Below, piece by piece: positions 33,970 to 45,519 of a DNA stretch of 64,000 bases. The stretch lies in assembly GCA_029718625.1 (NCBI GenBank), contig CM056379.1:62151626-62215625 (forward strand). Direction: 5' to 3'. Below the pieces are notes generated by a model. It saw nothing but the letters and a program-made list of their open reading frames with translations, was not told where the DNA came from and made no database searches. A program made the translations under genes and the position numbers. The stretch comes from Synaphobranchus kaupii (taxonomy: Eukaryota; Chordata; Actinopteri; Anguilliformes; Synaphobranchidae). Numbering within the stretch: position 1 is the stretch's first letter; each line of letters begins with the position of its first letter.

Positions 33970-35700
33970 GAGAACAATCGATGTTATGTGAAAATCAAAA
34001 CAATAAATACATTGATAAATTATTGAATACGTCTATGCTATGATTACATTCACATACTTAAATAATGATTGTTGCAGCTGTTTGTGGTATTGCAGTCTGT
34101 GATCCCAACCCCTTTTTCAAGCTTTCCGTGAACCAGCGGTCCTTGCCCAGCTAATAATTGCTTGAAGTGTTGCCTGAATGATGTTGAAGGCTAACGTAGA
34201 GGCTATCTTGTTAAAATCGCCTCACAGCCTAACGTTACTGCAAATTCATATAAATGAGCCGCGAATAGTTAATGTTACGAAAAATGTTTAATATCTATGT
34301 TGTTAGCTAACTACATTATTAACAAGCTGTTTGGTTAGCGTTAACTATAACGTTACTCGTCGTTATGCTGTTCGAAGCTGTGTTGAACAAAGCAGGCTCA
34401 TTAGCCAACATATTAGCACACCCTCCCAGAAAGCAGGAACCTCCATGTATAGCGTTAACTAGCAACGAGTGCTAAGTTATGCTCTCAGAACTGTACAGTT
34501 CTGTGGTTATGCTAAATGAAAGGTAACTTTGTTAGCTTGCAGTAGCAGCCAGAGGCGTAGAAATTACAGGCTATCACAAAAGCCTGTTGATAATACGCCA
34601 ATAGTAGCTCGATGCACATTTTTTTTTAAAGCCAGACATAGCTAGTGCTACTTTAGAACATATTTGGCTAACCTTAACATAACCCCATCGATGTATTCAG
34701 CTGCATTCCAATCTGAACGTTGTTTTGAAAGAAAGTCATGTTAAGCAATTTTTTTGACGCTACAGTTTAAGCCTAACTGCAATGGACATAGCTAACGCTA
34801 TGGTTAAGCCTAACTGCAATGGACATAGCTAACGCTATTTATGCTAACCTTCCAATATCCAGTAGGCTATCAGATCGGCTGGCTTTACCCAGATATTTCA
34901 TCTTTTTGCACTGAAAATATTCATTCGGACAGACGGACACTTAAAGTGCAGTAGCTATAACATTATTTGGCTTTGATGCTCAACTTCAGCTCCTTAAAGC
35001 GTTTGATTTCTTTTGAACGATGAGAGAGTGCTGCACACATCGACATAGCTAAAAGAGCAACATAAAATGGTAAACACAGCCACAATAACTTTCCACGTTA
35101 TGTAGGCCTAAAGCTACAATGTCCTATCCTACAATAAATGGGAGCACTCGTGCTTCTTCGCAAACATTTATCGCATAATGCAGTTACTGTGTCATGCGGT
35201 TAGACAAAATATAGGCTATTTCTGCACGCCATGTATTGAAGGTGAAACATATAAACGGCTAATGTTTGACCAACCTTTCCCATATTAAAACATTTCTTTC
35301 CAGTCCAGCGCCCACCACAGACCCACTGAACAATCGATGTTATATGAATTATGAGAAATCGTGATGGAAATGGCCACTGAAAATTGTACGTTAGCCTATT
35401 TTGCAAGTATAGGAATGTCCATGTTGGACTGATATAATGAACTATGGTGAACTATTGTGTCTACGTTAGATAGATTAATGTTGAAGGCTCCGTAGGCTAA
35501 CGTTAACGTTACCTTGTTGAAATTGCCTCACAGCCTTACCACAACTGCAAATTCAGATAAATGAGCCGCAAATTGTTACTAAAATGTTTAATAGCCATCT
35601 CGTTAACTAGCCTTTTTAACAAACTTGATTAATGTCGCCGTTATGTTGTTCGAAGCTGTACGTGAACAAAACAGGCTTAGCCAACAAGCTAGCCTATATG
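33970..35700. repeat. Direct duplication inside the right arm
   Basis: Bases about 33970-34430 and 35328-35700 are in the same orientation and share acaatcgatgttat, gcctcacagcct, aaatgagccgc, aaaatgtttaat and ttatg-tgttcgaagctgt. The left arm has one copy (29100-29260). The extra copy explains why the right inner arm is about 500 bp longer near the centre. A smaller tandem, taagcctaactgcaatggac, occurs at 34768 and 34805. Confidence 0.7.
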
Positions 35701-36175
35701 ATAGGCTGTCATATGTTGAGAGGGGTGTAAATTTAGGTTGACAGACATGTCAATTTAATTAAATTTATCCCTAATTTAGCCGGTTTTACCCGGATATAGC
35801 CTGGCAACATCCTATGACTAACGTTACGATGGTCGTTTTTCATCAAGTGTCAGCGGGGCAACCAATGTTAGTAAAGCTGGAGGATTGCGTCTGGTGAGTT
35901 AGCAGCGGGTGGGTCTGCGAGCGGAGCCCTCAACCCAGTACACCAGGGAACGCTACTCTGGCCAACTCATTCGCTGACCCGCTAGCCTCTTGCTATCTGG
36001 GCGGTTTTTCACGAGACGGCATTTCATCAACTTTTCAACATGTTCACTGGGGTAGGTTACTAGTAATGTAACCATCTTGAGATGTGAAGTCTGTCCTTAG
36101 AAATATTACACATTTGAAAACCATTTCATTATTATGCACAAGATAGCTGTTAGCTAACCAGCTACACGTGAGCTT

Positions 36176-36390
36176 AGAATTAGAAGGTTCTATCTGCGTT
36201 AGGCATAGTTTTGAGATATTGAGCATCAAAGTTTTCACTCCCCACATCTCAAAAATGGTTCATAGTGTATTATCCTGTTATTTTGTCCCACATCTTAGGT
36301 GTACTTCAAATGCAAAGTATGAAAATGTTGTGAAATTTGTAAGTGGGGTATTTTGAAGAGCCAAAATTGCAGATAGAAACTTCTAATTCT
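36176..36390. mobile_element. Small MITE with 22-bp termini (agaattagaaggttctatct)
   Basis: Bases 36176-36197 are the inverse of 36369-36390 with one mismatch. A further single end, same sequence, lies at 36410-36431. The interior is AT-rich and non-coding. It sits at the edge of the right-arm-only segment. Confidence 0.7.
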
Positions 36391-36539
36391 GAAGAGGTAA
36401 TTTCGATTGAGAATTAGAAGGTTCTATCTGTCACTGAAGGTGCGTCGAATAATATTGTTTATTGAAAACTGCAGTTATTTTAGTATTAAAAAATCTTGAT
36501 GTTTATTTCACTTTGCTGATATCAAAATACATTATCAAA

Positions 36540-37060
36540 AACCAACATAAAGTGTCTTAGTAAGGTGTTGGGCCACCCCAAGCCACCAGAACAGCTTCGC
36601 TGCACCTTGGCATAGATTCTATCTCTAGTCTAGCATATATATAGTCTGTGCAACTCTACTGGAGGGATGGAACACCATTCTTCCAAAATATATTCCCTCA
36701 TTTAGTGTTTTGATGATGGTGGTGATGAACTCCCATAGGTGTTCAATTGGGTTGAGATTTGGTGACTGCGATGGCCATAGCATATGATTCACATCATTTT
36801 CATACTCATCAAACCATTCAGTGACCCCCCGTGCCCTGTGGATGGGGGCATTGTGATCCTGGAAGAGACCACTCCCATCAGAATAGAAATGTTTCATCAT
36901 AGGATAAAGGTGATCACTCAGAATACCATTGTATTGATTTGCAGTGACCCTTCCCTCTAAGGGGACAAGTGGACCCAAACCATGCCAGGAAAATGCCCCC
37001 CACAGCATAACAGAGCCACCGGACCCCCTCACTTTAGGGGTTTTTCCTTTAATTTGTCAC
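36540..37060 (-). mobile_element. Tc1-like element fragment
   Basis: Minus-strand remains of a Tc1-like element, running from the 3' non-coding region (gtgttgggccaccccaagcc) back into the transposase. Neither terminus is certain. It belongs to a different Tc1 family from the other copies in the window. Confidence 0.75.
36625..37032 (-). pseudogene. Tc1-like transposase, C-terminal part
   Basis: The open frame of 135 codons begins GGSVMLWGAFSWHGLGPLVP and includes FQDHNAPIHRA with the second catalytic aspartate and SPNLNPIEHLWEF with the glutamate block. The last residues no longer follow the family. The DNA-binding domain and first aspartate are missing. Confidence 0.85.
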
Positions 37061-37103
37061 CCGTCTGTATGTATATACATACATATATATATATATATAT
37101 ATA

Positions 37104-37556
37104 CAGTGAGCACCATAATTCATTGGACAGTGACACATTTCTTTTGGTTCTGTACTCTAGCACTTTGTTATTGTATCCTTTCAAACTCAATGAGGTTGAA
37201 GTGCAGACTGCCAGCTTTAATCAGTATTTTCATCCATATGAACCATTTAGAAATTATAGAACCTTTTGTACATAGTCCCCCTCATTTTGGGCATCAAAAA
37301 ATATTGGACAGTTTAACATAATGTAGAATAAAGTAATAATTTTAAATATTTAGTCGCATAGCCTTTGCATGCCATGACTACCAGACTTGGGTCTGTGACC
37401 CAACAATATCAAAAGACTCTTGATATCTTATTTTCTGGTACTCTTACAAGCGATACTATAACCACTCCGCATTTGAATGGATCTCTATGGGAATTGGGGT
37501 ACAGAACCAAAATAACAAAAAATGTGTCACTGTCCAATGAATTATGGTGCTCACTG
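37104..37556. mobile_element. Tc1/mariner MITE with TA duplication (cagtgagcaccataattcat)
   Basis: Termini of about 50 bp: 37104-37155 is the inverse of 37503-37556 (cagtgagcaccataattcat, tggacagtgacacattt). TA flanks both sides (37102-37103, 37557-37558), within a (TA)n run on the left. The right half contains a stretch, 37405-37500, that also occurs at 47474-47570. Confidence 0.9.
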
Positions 37557-37664
37557 TATATATATTTTTTATTATTACACTAAACAAAGTCAGTGTGCAA
37601 TACAATAACAGGACAAGACAGGACAGAAGCACATGAGTTTACAAAGAAGCATATTACATTACAT

Positions 37665-37686
37665 TATTCTAACTTAAACATAGTCC

Positions 37687-37719
<33 letters not shown>

Positions 37720-37830
37720 TGCCAATGTTGATGGGACTATTCTAACTTAAGCATAGTTTCAATGTGTCTGTGCATATCAATGTTGATGGGCATATTCTAA
37801 TTTAAACATAGTCCCAATGTGTGTTTGTGG
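37665..37830. repeat. 62-bp tandem repeat with internal (GT)n
   Basis: Three diverged units, each with attctaa-ttaa-catagt and caatgttgatggg. The first contains a (GT)n tract at 37690-37718. Confidence 0.8.
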
Positions 37831-37911
37831 TCAAAGCCTTGCCCCAAAACATGCCTCAGTTGACTAGGCAGTAGCTGATTTAATCTTTGCATATTACCAT
37901 GTAGTACTCCC

Positions 37912-38205
37912 TGGCTGCGTCCCAATACTCATCAGTCCTCTCTTCCTTTCCTCCACTCCCCCACTACCACTTGTCTCCTACCCGGAAGTATGCAAAACTG
38001 CCTGAACATTCTGAGTACAAGTAGTTGCATGTACAGTATACAATGTATCTGACATTGTGGTTTGCGTCGAGACATTAATCAATTTGTAACCATTTGTAAT
38101 TAATATGTAGCCTAATCAGCAACATTAGATTAAGACACAAAGATCGGTTTCCGGGGCACGGAGGAAAGGAGGGTGGATTTTTGGAGTATTGGGACATGCC
38201 CCCTG
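37912..38205. mobile_element. MITE with gcgtcccaatactc termini, copy 1
   Basis: The left end ggctgcgtcccaatactc is the inverse of gagtattgggacatgcc at about 38185-38201. The interior shares ggtttgcgt, acattaat and ccactaccac with copy 2 at 51168-51475, which lies in the opposite orientation. Terminal bases suggest a hAT-type origin, but the target duplication is not clear. Confidence 0.65.
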
Positions 38206-38411
38206 TCTATGGCAGGCATATTTTAACATGGACCTCAGATAATTTTTCTTTGCTTCTGCCAGAGTATAATTTCTTTGTAGGCTGTGCAAGAGGGACAGTG
38301 AAAGGCAGCACACCTTTTTTGTAGTAGGTACTACACCTACTACAGCTAGGCCTGTTGTAGGTGTATTATACCTTATTATAAAGTCTATGTTCGGTACCCC
38401 CCCTCCCACAC

Positions 38412-38495
38412 ACGTGTGAGCTAAGCATTGACAATGTTATCTCAAAGTTGGTAACGTGTGAGCTAAGCATTGACAATGTTATTTCAAAGTTGCTA
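38412..38495. repeat. 42-bp tandem duplication
   Basis: acgtgtgagctaagcattga and the following 22 bases repeat twice with one or two changes. Confidence 0.85.
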
Positions 38496-39252
38496 AATCT
38501 AGCTAGCTTGCAACACAACATACTATTTTATGTAAGCCAGATAAAATAAAGGTTAAGGACAGCACTCTGCCTTTTGGGGTATATATTTAATCAAAAACTG
38601 ATGCGTTTCGGAGTCAAGTTCCTTCGTCAGAAAGTAAGTTAATTTACTCAATGAACAAACTGCGGAGCTATATTCTAGGTGTGAACACTATCGCTAGCTA
38701 ACCATGTAAACAATTAGAAACGAACTAGCTAGCTACGCTTTCACCTTGTGGTGAGCAACCCCAGTTGTTTTCACACTTGCATTTTCAATCCAGGATTTTT
38801 TCCCATGAATAATACGTTTTATTTAGGAGTGAAACTGACTGTGAAACTGTATTGACAACTAGCTAACGTTCGCTAGCCTGCTAACTTAGCTAACGTTAGA
38901 TTAAAAGATAAAGTTATTATGTAGTTCACATTAGCAATAAATGATCTCTAACCTGCTGTAGCAGGTTAGAGATGATCTCTAACCTGCAGGAAAAATGTAA
39001 AATGTGATTGCCTGCTTCTAGTGATTACCATATTGTGAACTTTTGGTACTTAGATTGCGCTGGGGCGACTCCGTTGACTTTCACAACGCTCCATTGGAAA
39101 TACATGGCAGAGCTCATCGGTAATACTATTTCCGGGCCATGGCAGAGATCTTGCGTTGGTGCCATTGCGGAAGAACCAAATTGAACAGGGTTGAATGGAA
39201 CCACGTGACCACGATTCCTTTCTAGTTCTTATATAGTTCTGTGATCTGTCCT

Positions 39253-41592
39253 CATGCTTTTCTATTTCCACTTTAATCCACACTGTAAACGCCACAGAGG
39301 CAGTGTGTAAGTGAATCATTTCATAGTTGCACTTGTTAATTTACATGACATGTTTGTTTGTAAAAAAAAAAAAAAACGTCTAAAAGGCTACAAGTTCTTT
39401 TCTTTAGCTTTTTTTTTAATTATGAAGGTAGGCAGGCAGTGAAAAAAAGGCTAGCATGTGTAGCCTGGCTAGCTAATGACACAATCTTTAAATTTCTAAG
39501 TGCTTCTAATTTTGTTTATGCAAGAAATATTTTTAAGATTAAGATTTGTGACAGGGGATGCAAAAAGCCACAGAAACCTGATGGTTAACAAATATTAACC
39601 TCATTGAAAGTCTTTGGGGTGGCAAATTGGCAAAAATATTTTGGGTATTATTTTTTAATGCACAGTTGATAGTGGGGACAGCCATCTCCCAATAGGAATT
39701 TATACTCCCAAGAGTATAAGTGTTTATTTTGGATAAATGTAACTATTATTACTGCAATTTATATCTTGGATTATATTAAAACATTACATGATCTAATGAA
39801 TTATATAGCATTGAAAGATTTTATTGGTCAATTTCTTACTTTTATCAGAGAGGTACAGCAATTTGCATGACTTTTGTAGAATGGCCCATGTATACTCTTC
39901 AGATGGTAAGATGAAAAAACACAGGGCCAAGTTACATGAAATAATTTAGAAAAATTGGGTAGCATTGATTTGGAATAGAGCTTGTTTAATTTGTGTGAGC
40001 TAAGATAGTCAATATTGTTTTTTTGTAACTTGGCCTCATTTTGATATCAATAGCCTACTTATAATGGCAGGCCTAGATTTTGCTAGTTTTATTATAGACA
40101 GTCCTTTGTATGCGTGTGTAACTTGCCGTTTTTGTACATTGAAAACATGTTTTGTTGAGATATAATTTTTATGTATTGTGTTTGTTATGAGTAACTGATA
40201 ATCACAATGCATATAAATGTATGTATGTATGAACTATAAGATAATTAAATCTAGAGAGAGATGCATACACACATATATTGTCGCTGAACGAAACACATAT
40301 GCCTGGATTTTCCCTTTATCATGAATTATAAATAAATGAAAGTGTTATTCATACTTTTTAGTTTTTTTAATGTTAGCTAATAAAAATCAATATCAATAAA
40401 TCTGCCGTCATGGAATCCATATAGCTCTCCGTTCGTGACTTTTCCTAAATGTTGGTATTGACCATTCTGATACTATATTATTGTGCGGCTGAATGTACAG
40501 ATTCATGTCTGCTTACCGCAATGTTTGAACTGTTCCTTCCGGGTTCCTTAGATGAGAGGCAATAAATGTGCCGTTGGTTTAAATGGCTCATTTTTTTGTG
40601 AGCCTGGCACCAATGTGGATGGCGTTTTACTGCACGGGGGTCCTGAGTTTTTATTATTCGTGTCTTGTATGTCAATAAGATTTACAATACGCAAGCTGCT
40701 CCCCAGAGAAACAAGGTACTCCAGTATATACCAGTCAGTATATTTGTTCTGTTATTTTGCTTGTTATTATTGTTTAAGTATTTTTGGTTTTCTTTTCTGG
40801 TCTCTGCTGTAAATGCGGATGCGGCTTTCATGAGAGATGATACGCTCTCAAGTAGTTCCGTGGAAGATTTTGCACTGTGACATTAGTTCCGGATTCCGCA
40901 TTCATAATAGTGGACGGCAAATGGCATAAAGGAAACAAAGCCACTTGTAGACGACTGCCAATTTTTTGACACTGCATTTCCTAGGGTCCTGAGCAATACA
41001 CCTAGCGAATTTCAACTTCATACAGTGCCCGGTTGTCGAGCACGGTAAATAAAATATTTGCCCATGGAAGGACGTGGGCTTACATACAACCAATGTAAGT
41101 ATTTCATGAGTGTTGGGGGTCAACTGGCTCAAACTGGGACCAGGGGCTTATGCTTAATATCCTCAAAGGATTTCTGTCACATATTTATCACTGTTCATAA
41201 ACTCCCCATGGAATTTAGGTATTACATTGCTCTCTGTGGCAGTACTGAGAAGGGGCCCCTTCCCGCTGGACAATCATTCAGCAAAATGCCCTGTAAATTG
41301 GCATGGAAAAGGGCACGTCTGACATTCACAGCAAGTCTGTTAGTCTTCAGGAATTAAAATGTTGGGGATGACATTTCACCCAGCACATTAATATAAATTG
41401 GCCTTAAATTAAGGCTATTCTCTCCAGGCAGTCAGCAGATCAAGCATTTTATCAAGATCTCTCTAGCTACAATGAAATCTCCTTCTACCCCATCAAGTCA
41501 TTTGAGTTAATACCTTTCCTGGAACATGAGAATAGTTACAATCAGTTTACCAGTAACAGTTTACTTGGGCTTGACAAAGACGCTATTAACAC
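39253..41592. other. Unannotated AT-rich spacer
   Basis: The first bases may continue the BEL/Pao LTR interrupted at 28351, but this cannot be shown here. A poly-A run lies at 39361-39376. The open frames at 40552-40880 and 41058-41357 have no motif. Confidence 0.4.
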
Positions 41593-41745
41593 AATGGGCT
41601 CTATCTTAAAGATCTTAGCGCTTGGTCTAAAGCGCATAGCGCAAGTGCATTTAGGGTGTGTCCAAGTCCACTTTTGCTAGTTCGGGTGTAACATGCAATA
41701 AACCAATCAAAATGTCATATCCCATTCTCTTTAAAAGCCTGCTTT
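41593..41745. repeat. Fragment of a common fish MITE (gcgcaagtgcatttagggtg)
   Basis: The order gggctctatctta, agcgcatagcgcaagtgcat, gtgtccaagtccacttttgc, gtaacatgcaataaaccaat matches a dispersed non-coding element frequent in teleosts. Only one end is present. Confidence 0.5.
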
Positions 41746-42880
41746 TCCACCTTGGCAGATTGCTTATATGATGGCGAAACAGACATGCTTGTGTAGTTAA
41801 AGTGTGCGAGCAAGGAATAGGCTATTTGGATCAATATTATTGAGACAAACCATTATGACGCGTTTTGATATACAGAATAATAATCTTTAACATTAGGGTT
41901 TAACACCGGCCCGGGTTCTTTGTAATTACCGACAGTGCTGTTATTTTACAAAATATATGCGGTTTAATATGCGCTGAGAATGAGCTAAAAGAACATGGCT
42001 TCCGTCGCACCATAGAAAACACCAAATTAGCCTGCTTGTTTAACGAATTTCATTTGATTATACAATGAGGCATTGTCAAACATCAATTCCATGTTCTCAC
42101 AGCAGTCAGATCACAAACAATGCATTTCAGCTGGCGAAATTCAAGCTTCATCCGAAATTCATATTACGTGCATTCTCATAATAACATGAATAGCTTTATT
42201 TTGGCTTAATGATGACACTAAATACACTAAAGCTGTCAGGTTGGGAACCCATATGTTCTCGCATACTTTTCTTGTTTTATAATGTCCTACTTATGGAAAT
42301 ATGACCAACGCGTTTTTACTGGCTAATGCTTTAAAACAAGCCAATTTCCCCGGAATTGCAGGCACAACTTGCGGGATAGAAAATATTTATTTTTGGGAAT
42401 ATATTAATATTAATCCCTGTTTCACAATGTGAACAACAAAAAGACAGACAGTGGGGCAGACCCACAACAAACAAACATATCAAATAAAGACATTCAATGG
42501 AATCATTGCATTAATCAAGTGAATTAAAGTGAAAAAAAGCCATGATTAAAAATAGCCCCCACTGTCCTGAGATGTCCAGTGTCATGAAGCAGTCCAACAC
42601 ACAAACTCGGCCTCCATGACTTTCCTCTATACACGCAGTGTTGCGGTCCCTGTACACCGCCGAAACGGAGCACCGAACTGCGTCAACCTTCCCAGTCGTC
42701 GCCTCACTCCTCCCCCGCATTATCTTCTCCTTCCCTTCCCTGGTTGCCTCCCGAAGACTGCCTGCACTCCCGGATCAGTCCCGACATCTTCAACTCCGGT
42801 GAAGAGCGATGTATAACATACAAAACATACAATGTAAAGAAGTGCATCAAAAAATACCAGGGAAGGCACATCACAATGTA
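41746..42880. other. Unannotated spacer
   Basis: AT-rich, apart from a C-rich stretch at 42620-42800 that has no protein motif. Confidence 0.4.
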
Positions 42881-43015
42881 ACAGTGTAGTATAGTGGTTA
42901 GGCAACTGGGTTTATAATGCAAAGGTTGTGGGTTTGATTCCCAGTTGGGGTGCTGCTCAGGTATTCCAGAATTGTTTCAGTAAAATGTCCAGCTATATAT
43001 TTACATGAGTTGTAT
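42881..43015 (+). mobile_element. tRNA-derived SINE
   Basis: The head has an A box, TAGTATAGTGG, and a B box, GGTTTGATTCC, in tRNA spacing, giving an internal RNA polymerase III promoter. The body that follows, attgtttcagtaaaatgtcc and agctatat, matches the usual cctcagtaaatatccagct body of fish tRNA-SINEs. The middle region between them is shortened to a few bases (tgctgctcaggtattccaga). No target duplication was identified. Confidence 0.8.
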
Positions 43016-44404
43016 ATACAAATATATTCGGAAGAAATTGCATCTGTTTGCATGAACAGTAATACTATTGTTTTCATTCATGTGTTTTATATTACAGGTA
43101 CAGGCATAATAAAGCCTAGCTCAGCCCGGATGCCTGTATGCAGCCAGTGGGGAACAGTTGACAAGGCATGGCGGATATTGTTCTGGAGCATGCAGGGGAA
43201 ACGTAGTGCATCGGATTCTGAAAGGTGTGTGTGTCGGAGTATGTGAGCGGGAGCGAGCGAGGTGGAGAAGCAGACATAATTTAATTAGAGTGATGAGCAC
43301 TACTAGGATGTTACCACTCTGCCACCTCCAGTTCGCTCTGGTTTATATATTGTGATAAAAATGGACATCGCATTTTTTTGTTTAGATACCACATTAGTTT
43401 ACTTCATAAAATATAAATTTATTAATCGTTTTGTTAGCCTATATGGAGAGATGAAGTTGTTTTAATGACCTGTTGAAATTTTCACACAAATATATGATTA
43501 GAACGTATCATTAGAACGTTCAGTTGAGAATGTCATCAGAAGGATCACTGCCTTCTAAAGTGCAAACATGACTCCAATGCCTACAAGCAGTTTATTTTTG
43601 TACTATAATACAAATTATGTTATTCTAGTTGTTATCATCATAGTCATCTAGTTTCTTTTGTAGCCTACTGTATAGGGTGACCATATATAAATTTTTTTTA
43701 AAAAGAGGACAGGGCCGGCGGATGCTATGCCATTTTGAGTATTATAAATAGGATAATCTCAGCTTTCTACTGATGACAATTTGATCTTTCTACTCCAAAT
43801 ATTATGCAAGATATACTCATTTAAATCTCGACTGTCACCAAACCATGTTGTTGATTTCTTCAAATAAATTAGAAGTAGCAATCCGCCGAGTTCATTAAAG
43901 GCTACAGAACGTTAATTCAGACATATCAGCATTTACAGTTAGCCAACACGTTATCTTGGACTTTGTGCAGAATTTAGGCATTTTGTTGTTTGTACCTTTG
44001 TGCAGAAAACTAAATGCTTTTAATCACTGTTTATGTATTTATTTGGCACTCGACATCTTGTGTATTTGCCAGGACCACAGTCAAAAAATAACTAAAAAAA
44101 AACTCTGCTTACTTTTCATTAGTTGTTGCTCCTCTGACATTGATTGAGTTTAAAACATGGGCGATGTCTTCCTCTGGAGAGTGTAGCTATCTGGCCTAAC
44201 TTCCCTGAAGTAAAAAGTTGTGAGTAAAATTTAAATACCAACGAAGTCCCCCTCCCGCTGGTAAAACAATAATATTGACTGGGCGATAACGACTATGAGA
44301 AAGAAATACATTTCAGCCAATTGACCTTGTTGCGGCCATTTAGTAGCTGCGTAACGGGCCTGGATAAAAGCCGGAATGGAACGGAAAAATAATATATTTT
44401 ATTT
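43016..44404. other. Unannotated spacer
   Basis: No supported gene. Short frames at 43158-43355 and 43956-44147 show no motif. Confidence 0.4.
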
Positions 44405-45025
44405 GTGAGAACCGTAACATCATGCATGACCTCGAAGGGTAGATCCAGAGCTTTCATTTGGTATACACCATGCCTTGATGTCTGAATGTGGAATGTGATT
44501 TTTGGGGCTTGGAAAGGAAATGGACACCATTTCATTCCAACAGACTGATGTAATTAAAACATGATTTTGAACGACTTGAGTCATTAAAGACTGGAGATAC
44601 TCATCTTAAACTGAGAGCTCTGCACTTTCTAAAGGTGAAAATCTCATCTTTATTCCGTTAGAGTTATAAGAGGCTCTGAATGATAATTGACTTATGGTAG
44701 ATGTAATGGCCAGACTTGATTGCAGTCCAAATAATGCACAATTTCCGCGTGAACTCATAACATCATGTACACGGACTTGAAGGGCAGATCCAGAGCTTTG
44801 ATTTGGTGCAGAATGCAGAATGTGATTTTTAGGGCTTTATATTCAAATATATTCATGTCCTCTCCAACAGGCTTTTTCCATTAAAATATAATTTTGATCA
44901 ACTTATAATTGAGTCATCCAGAATTGAATATACTCATTTTAAAGAAGAAAATCTGCACTTTCAAAAGGTGAAAACCTTATCTTGATGTCTTATTCCGAAA
45001 GGGTGATGAGGGGCTCTGAAACATG
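44405..45025. repeat. Diverged 343-bp tandem duplication
   Basis: Blocks in the first unit recur 343 bp later in the same order: taacatcatg, gatccagagcttt, gaatgtgatttttngggctt, attaaaa-atgattttgan-aactt, tctgcactttc-aaaggtgaaa, gaggggctctgaa-like. Divergence is substantial, so it is old. Origin unknown. Confidence 0.75.
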
Positions 45026-45519
45026 TCTGGTAATGCTCGTTGTTTTTGTTCAATTTCTCATATATTTAAAATTTATATTTCATGGAAATTCCATGCTCAA
45101 ATGAAAGCACATATGATGCCCATTCAGAAACTGTTAAGATTGTATTGATGCGCATTCCACAGCGAGTGCTGCAAGCATTTGAACAGAGGTATTTTTGGCA
45201 CAGATTACTCTTGGCCATTCCGAGCTTCGTTCCGCTCTTCCATTCCGGGTTTTACCCAGGCCCCTGCGTAATCCTAGTGCACAAGCCGCTAACATAAAGC
45301 ATACAAGACTCTCTTACACTCTGTGTTGTTCCACTATAATAATAAAAAATACACAGAACTGGGCGGGTCGTCTGTTTACTTAAAGTAATGGTTATACAAT
45401 GTACATCACACAAACATGCATTTCAATCACATAAGCAGACCTTTGATTTAACACAACGCTGAAGTTGGCGATTAGAAATTTCCGGTGTTGTGTCGAATTC
45501 TGTTCCCCCACAAAATCAC
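45026..45519. other. Unannotated spacer
   Basis: No termini or coding region identified. Confidence 0.4.

Larger units (their letters stand above)
28352..39243. repeat. 10.9-kb head-to-head inverted duplication (foldback-like unit)
   Basis: Left arm and right arm are reverse complements over several blocks in inverse order: 28352-28630 with 38996-39243, 28838-28990 with 36055-36165, 29100-29260 with 35470-35660, 29690-29790 with 35265-35330, 29860-30080 with 34975-35190, 33190-33560 with 34500-34930, and 33620-33776 with 33777-33930. Arm ends share agaactatataagaactaga. The flanks atctgtcat (28343-28351) and atctgtcct (39244-39252) match at 8 of 9 bases and may be a target duplication. Each arm carries its own extra DNA: about 3.1 kb on the left (30090-33190), about 2.8 kb on the right (36166-38995). 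The family is not recognised; a 9-bp duplication and long arms would suit Mutator-like or Merlin-like foldbacks. Confidence 0.75.

Noticed and set aside
40552..41357. Open frames of 71-99 codons
   Set aside because: Overlapping frames in AT-rich DNA with no motif; expected by chance.
43674..43740. Possible element end (ggtgaccatatataaa... gaggacagggccgg)
   Set aside because: Only one end is visible and no partner terminus or target duplication was found.
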